A stretch of DNA of 64,000 nt from JABSQH01 sp039177505 (GTDB taxonomy: Bacteria; Actinomycetota; Acidimicrobiia; Acidimicrobiales; Ilumatobacteraceae): NCBI GenBank assembly GCA_039177505.1, contig JBCDFR010000018.1:5991-69990 (forward strand), given 5' to 3'. Position numbers and translations under genes: made by a program. The number at the start of each line of letters is the position of its first letter. Positions within the stretch are counted from its first letter, which is position 1. Positions 60,737-64,000 of this stretch are shown here, piece by piece. The notes under the pieces are model-generated. The model had not been told where the DNA came from. It saw only the letters and a program-made list of their open reading frames with translations, and did not search any database.

Positions 60737-61830
60737 ACCGCGAGACCCTGGTAGATCGCGTGGAGTTCGTCGGCTGTGCGGTCCCACGAGAAACGCGCCG
60801 CGTTGGCGGTCCCGCGGCGGCTCAGCTTGGCGTGCATGGCATCGTCGGTGACGACCCAGTGCAGGTTGGCGGCGAGGGCGTCAGGGTCGCTGGCTGTGCT
60901 CAGCAGCGCAGCGGATCCGGCGACCTCGGGAATCGACCCAGCGCTGCTCGCCACGACGGGGGTGCCGACGAGCTGAGCCTCGAGAATCGGGAAACCGAAG
61001 CCCTCGTCGAGCGAGGGGTAGGCGAGCGCTCGTGCGTGGCGGAGCAGCCACCACTTGGAGCGCTCGTCGATTCCGCCGATGCGCACCACTCGCCGCGACG
61101 TACTCGGCGGCAGCATGTCGATCGTGCTGGTGATTGCTCCGTCGTCGTCGCCACGGCCGCCGGCGAGCACCAAGCCGACGTCTGGCACCTCGCGTGCCAG
61201 GCGCTCGAACGCCGTGACGAGCGTCGGAAGGTTCTTGCGTCGCTCCAACGTCGATACCGACAAGATGAACGGTCGATCGCCCAGCGCGTGGAGGCCGTTC
61301 GGTGCCTGGTCGCCGCTCGCGGTAGGGATGGTCGGTGGTCCGAGGAGCACCGTGTGCACAGCAGCGGGTGCGAGGAGTTGGCGCACGCGGGCCGTCGTCG
61401 CACGCGATGACGTGACAACCGTGGCGCCGTCGGCGACAGCGCGCCGCAGTACGGCGCCCGAGCGGCGTACATCCGGCGCTGCGAGTTCGGGATGCTCGAG
61501 GAACCAGCAGTCGTACACAGACACGAGTCGGGCGGCCCGACTCGGTGGCACGACGTAATTCGTGCCGTGGACGACATCGGGCGAGCCGAGTCGGCGATCG
61601 ATCGGACGCCCCCCTCGCGCCCAGTAGCGCAGGGCGACCGCTGCAGGGAGCGGGAGCCGTCGTTCCGGGGGCGTGACCTTGGCCCGCATGCTGACCACGT
61701 ACGGCAGCAGCTCGAGGTCCGCCCGGGTGGCTGGGCCTCGCTGGAGGGCATCGATCGTGCCGGCGACCGCGGCGGGGACACCCGTGCGTGGCCCATGGGT
61801 TGGACCAACGTCGATCGCCACACGAACCAT
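60733..61830 (-). CDS. Glycosyltransferase, GT4 family
   Basis: A 365-residue GT-B enzyme resembling GT4 mannosyl/rhamnosyltransferases. Seen: VAIDVGPTHGPRTGVPAAVA, VVHGTNYVVPPSRAARLVSV, LSVSTLERRKNLPTLVTAFE and YPSLDEGFGFPILEAQLVGT (EX7E). The ATG at 61830 starts the first beta strand. It is divergent from gmd, sharing a 103-bp intergenic region, and translationally coupled to cofD downstream. Confidence 0.88.
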   Translation of the reverse strand: MVRVAIDVGPTHGPRTGVPAAVAGTIDALQRGPATRADLELLPYVVSMRAKVTPPERRLPLPAAVALRYWARGGRPIDRRLGSPDVVHGTNYVVPPSRAARLVSVYDCWFLEHPELAAPDVRRSGAVLRRAVADGATVVTSSRATTARVRQLLAPAAVHTVLLGPPTIPTASGDQAPNGLHALGDRPFILSVSTLERRKNLPTLVTAFERLAREVPDVGLVLAGGRGDDDGAITSTIDMLPPSTSRRVVRIGGIDERSKWWLLRHARALAYPSLDEGFGFPILEAQLVGTPVVASSAGSIPEVAGSAALLSTASDPDALAANLHWVVTDDAMHAKLSRRGTANAARFSWDRTADELHAIYQGLAV

Positions 61831-61917
61831 GGAAGTCGGCAGCGTACCGACGAGCTGCGGTCGCGGGACGGAAGTCCGGATGGGTTCGCATGAGCGTGAC
61901 GCTTCCGCTGTGGGCCG

Positions 61918-61923
61918 TACACT
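61918..61923 (+). promoter_or_regulatory. Promoter of gmd (TACACT, with GTGACG upstream)
   Basis: A -10-like TACACT with GTGACG 16 nt upstream (61896-61901) matches a sigma-70-type promoter. It lies 10 nt before the ATG, implying a leader of only a few bases. Confidence 0.5.
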
Positions 61924-61933
61924 CTCGGGTTCT

Positions 61934-62932
61934 ATGCCGAGGGCGTTTGTTACCGGGATCACTGGCCAGGACGGTCAGCATTTGGCTGAGTTGTTGCACG
62001 GCAAGGGGTATGACGTGTTCGGCATGGTCAAGGGTCAGTCGAACCCGCGTGCTCAGCAGGTGCAAGAGGAGATGCCGTTCGTCGAGCTCGTTTCGGGGGA
62101 TTTGGCGGATTTGCCGTCGTTGGTGGCGGCGTTGGAGATGTCGCAGCCCGACGAGGTGTACAACCTCGGCGCGATCAGTTTCGTCGCGTTGAGTTTCAGC
62201 CAAGCGGAGTTGACCGCGAACATCACCGGGTTGGGTGTGTTGCGCATGTTGGAGGCGATCCGCATGGTTGGCGGCACGCAGAACAATGCGGTGCGGTTCT
62301 ATCAAGCGTCGTCATCGGAGATGTTCGGCAAGGTGCGCGAGACACCGCAGACGGAGATGACGCCGTTTCATCCGCGTAGCCCGTATGGGTGTGCGAAGGT
62401 GTTCGGGCACGACATCGTGGTCAACTACCGCGAGTCCTACGGGCTGCATGCGTCGTCGGGGATCTTGTTCAACCATGAGGGTCCGCGGCGGGGGATCGAG
62501 TTCGTCACCCGTAAGGTGACCAATGCGGTCGCGCGCATCAAGCTGGGGCTGCAGCACGAGTTGGTGTTGGGGAACCTGGAGTCCAAACGTGACTGGGGGT
62601 ACGCGGGCGACTATGTGCGGGCGATGTGGATGATGCTGCAGCAAGACGACCCGGGCGACTACGTGGTGGCCACTGGCGAAACGCATTCGATCGAGGATCT
62701 GGTCACGCGGGCATTTGGCGAGGTGGGCATCGAGAATTGGGGTGACTATGTGCGTCAGGATCCGAAGTTCTTCCGGCCCGCCGAAGTCGACCTGCTGATC
62801 GGCGATGCTTCCAAAGCCCGCGAACAGTTGGGCTGGCGGCCCGAGGTCGACTTCGGACAGCTCGTCAAGATGATGGTCACCCACGATCTCGAACACGAAG
62901 CCGCCAAAGCGGGCGTACCGATTCCGACCTGA
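61934..62932 (+). CDS. gmd: GDP-mannose 4,6-dehydratase
   Basis: A 332-residue extended SDR making GDP-4-keto-6-deoxy-D-mannose, the precursor of GDP-fucose, GDP-rhamnose and related sugars. Seen: AFVTGITGQDGQHLAELLHG, EVYNLGAISFVALSFSQAEL, YQASSSEMFGKVRETPQTE with Ser/Glu, PRSPYGCAKVFGHDIVVNYR with Tyr/Lys, and GILFNHEGPRRGIEFVTRKV. Codon choice looks different from neighbours, with many TTG and GTG and fewer CTC codons, hinting at separate history. fcl lies 8.6 kb away. Confidence 0.94.
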   Translation: MPRAFVTGITGQDGQHLAELLHGKGYDVFGMVKGQSNPRAQQVQEEMPFVELVSGDLADLPSLVAALEMSQPDEVYNLGAISFVALSFSQAELTANITGLGVLRMLEAIRMVGGTQNNAVRFYQASSSEMFGKVRETPQTEMTPFHPRSPYGCAKVFGHDIVVNYRESYGLHASSGILFNHEGPRRGIEFVTRKVTNAVARIKLGLQHELVLGNLESKRDWGYAGDYVRAMWMMLQQDDPGDYVVATGETHSIEDLVTRAFGEVGIENWGDYVRQDPKFFRPAEVDLLIGDASKAREQLGWRPEVDFGQLVKMMVTHDLEHEAAKAGVPIPT

Positions 62933-62991
62933 CGTACGCACGTCACACTGCCCGATGCAGGCGATGTGAACCGCTGCTCAGACGGTGGGCT

Positions 62992-63666
62992 TCAGCCGAG
63001 CCGTTCGACGAGCGGCACCCGCCACTCGTCCGCGAGGACATCGCCCAGCTCGATGACGCGTTCGATGAGCGCTCGATCGCTGAGGTGCCGGTCGAGCATC
63101 GCCCGGTGTGCGTCGTGGACGCTGACTCCCAGGAGGTGTGGTTCGACGGTGATCGGCCCCCGTGCTGGCACCGTGCCTGGGGCGAGAACCCGCAGGTACC
63201 ACCCGGTCCGTCCCGACGAGCGCATCAGCGGTCCGACGGTCGGGGTCCCTCGATACACCGTCAGCTTCTGACACGGCCAACGCGGTTGACAGACGGCGAG
63301 TTCGGCATCACCCCAGCGCCACCGGTCGCCGATGTGAACCGTGTGCTCGTCGACGCCGACCGTGGCGACGTTCTCGCCAACCGCCGGAGCGTCCCGCATC
63401 GTGGCAATCTCGGGCTGAGTGAGTTCGGTCGCCCACGCTGTCCGATGCTCGTCCGGGTGGGCGTACACCGCTTTGTCCGGACCGCCGTGTACCGATCGGT
63501 CGGCCTGGTCGTCGCCGGCCAGGTTGATGTGGTCGAGCTGTAACGACGTGTCCGGGTCGACTCGGTGCTTGTGGATCGCGGATGTGATGCCGAGCTGCTC
63601 CTCGCCAAGCGGTCGAGGTGTGCCGACGTAGAGGTCGGCGATCTCGATGGTGTGTGCGTCGCTCAT
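62992..63666 (-). CDS. MOSC-domain protein (YiiM-like)
   Basis: A 224-residue MOSC protein. Seen: the YiiM-type core HINLAGDDQADRSVHGGPDK, AVYAHPDEHRTAWATEL, PAVGENVATVGVDEHTVHIG, then AVCQPRWPCQKLTVYRG with the conserved Cys, and GWYLRVLAPGTVPARGPITV. MOSC proteins bind molybdenum cofactor; YiiM-type reduce N-hydroxylated compounds. The substrate here is unknown. The ATG overlaps the stop of the upstream gene (ATGA). Convergent with gmd. Confidence 0.88.
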   Translation of the reverse strand: MSDAHTIEIADLYVGTPRPLGEEQLGITSAIHKHRVDPDTSLQLDHINLAGDDQADRSVHGGPDKAVYAHPDEHRTAWATELTQPEIATMRDAPAVGENVATVGVDEHTVHIGDRWRWGDAELAVCQPRWPCQKLTVYRGTPTVGPLMRSSGRTGWYLRVLAPGTVPARGPITVEPHLLGVSVHDAHRAMLDRHLSDRALIERVIELGDVLADEWRVPLVERLG

Positions 63667-64000
63667 GTCTCGAACGGCATGTCGGTGATCGCGTCCATCA
63701 TCGAATCTTGATCTGGCTTGGCGCCGGCGCGCAGCCGTAGTTGGAGCGCAATCGCGAATGTGATCAGTGCGGCGATCGACGACAGCAGCAGGCCGATCTC
63801 GATTCGACGGAAGATCTGATCGCTGGAGAGCCAGGTCCCGAGCACGAATGCGACGGCGCCCAGGGCCCATCCCAGCGCAACCAGTGCGTGACCCTGCAGG
63901 GCGATCACCGCCTGCGCGGTGGCCAACGCGCCCATGTACACGGCGCTGCTGAGCGCGAGCATCGCCAGCGTCTTGTTGGTCAACTCGGCGTCGTACACGA
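63663..64000 (-). CDS. Small polytopic membrane protein, possibly cut by the window edge
   Basis: At least 111 residues with four predicted membrane helices: AMLALSSAVYMGALATAQAV, ALVALGWALGAVAFVLGTW, EIGLLLSSIAALITFAIAL and a weaker one between. It has a short acidic C-terminus. Its stop overlaps the MOSC ATG, so the two are coupled. The GTG at 63998 could be the start, but the frame remains open to the window end and the true start may lie outside. Function unknown. Confidence 0.6.
   Translation of the reverse strand, partial: VYDAELTNKTLAMLALSSAVYMGALATAQAVIALQGHALVALGWALGAVAFVLGTWLSSDQIFRRIEIGLLLSSIAALITFAIALQLRLRAGAKPDQDSMMDAITDMPFET

Overview
The window reads as chromosomal DNA of a high-GC actinobacterium. 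The best guess, made only from gene content and style, is an Acidimicrobiia (Ilumatobacter-like) genome. Pointers to this are a maleylpyruvate-isomerase/mycothiol-type enzyme, CofD of coenzyme F420 synthesis, a DUF3039 protein, actinobacterial-type DapD, an LpdA-like quinone reductase lacking one redox cysteine, an LCP wall-polymer ligase, frequent GTG/TTG starts and many ATGA/GTGA stop-start overlaps. Coding density is very high, with about 63 genes and no gene-free stretch over 300 bases. No rRNA, tRNA, IS element, prophage or CRISPR was recognised.

Region 1 (3-15,025) is housekeeping and stress: the 3'-most three quarters of dnaE2, a mycothiol-family protein, an MgtE magnesium channel, a thioesterase-fold protein, a NUDIX hydrolase, a DUF3039 protein, malic enzyme, an MFS exporter, an HD phosphohydrolase divergent from a DUF4031 gene, a RadC/JAB-like protein with lost metal ligands, and a heterodimeric ABC exporter.

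Region 2 (15,099-30,399) holds a TetR-controlled three-gene unit (TetR, ferritin-like metal-dependent hydrolase, styrene-oxide-isomerase-like membrane protein) with a perfect 27-bp operator palindrome. It continues with YceI, leucyl aminopeptidase, a sulfatase, a twice-frameshifted XRE/MmyB regulator, RF3, a YkuD-like protein, a sirtuin, an EamA transporter, a rhodanese-ThiF sulfur carrier activator and a PhyH-type oxygenase.

Region 3 (30,419-46,445) is metabolic: an aldolase/EamA pair, a stand-alone methylmalonyl-CoA-type mutase large chain, a cupin, ThrH, a nitroreductase, a pirin, a LigD-type polymerase domain, lysS-dapD, an M15 peptidase remnant, LpdA, and an acyl-CoA carboxylase alpha chain divergent from biotin ligase.

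Region 4 (46,540-62,932) is a cell-surface polysaccharide locus. An LCP ligase leads a tight rmlA-rmlC-rmlB-rmlD operon for dTDP-L-rhamnose. fcl and gmd (GDP-L-fucose) stand about 9 kb apart. Between them lie four GT4 glycosyltransferases, an NDP-sugar pyrophosphorylase, an SDR protein without its catalytic Tyr-Lys pair, an anchored acidic-tail protein, and cofD translationally coupled to one glycosyltransferase. A MOSC protein and a membrane protein close the window.

The strongest unexplained signals are a 46-nt hairpin repeat family (three copies), a second palindromic repeat family between convergent genes, the metal-site-less JAB protein, and the operator-controlled hydrolase/StyC-like pair.
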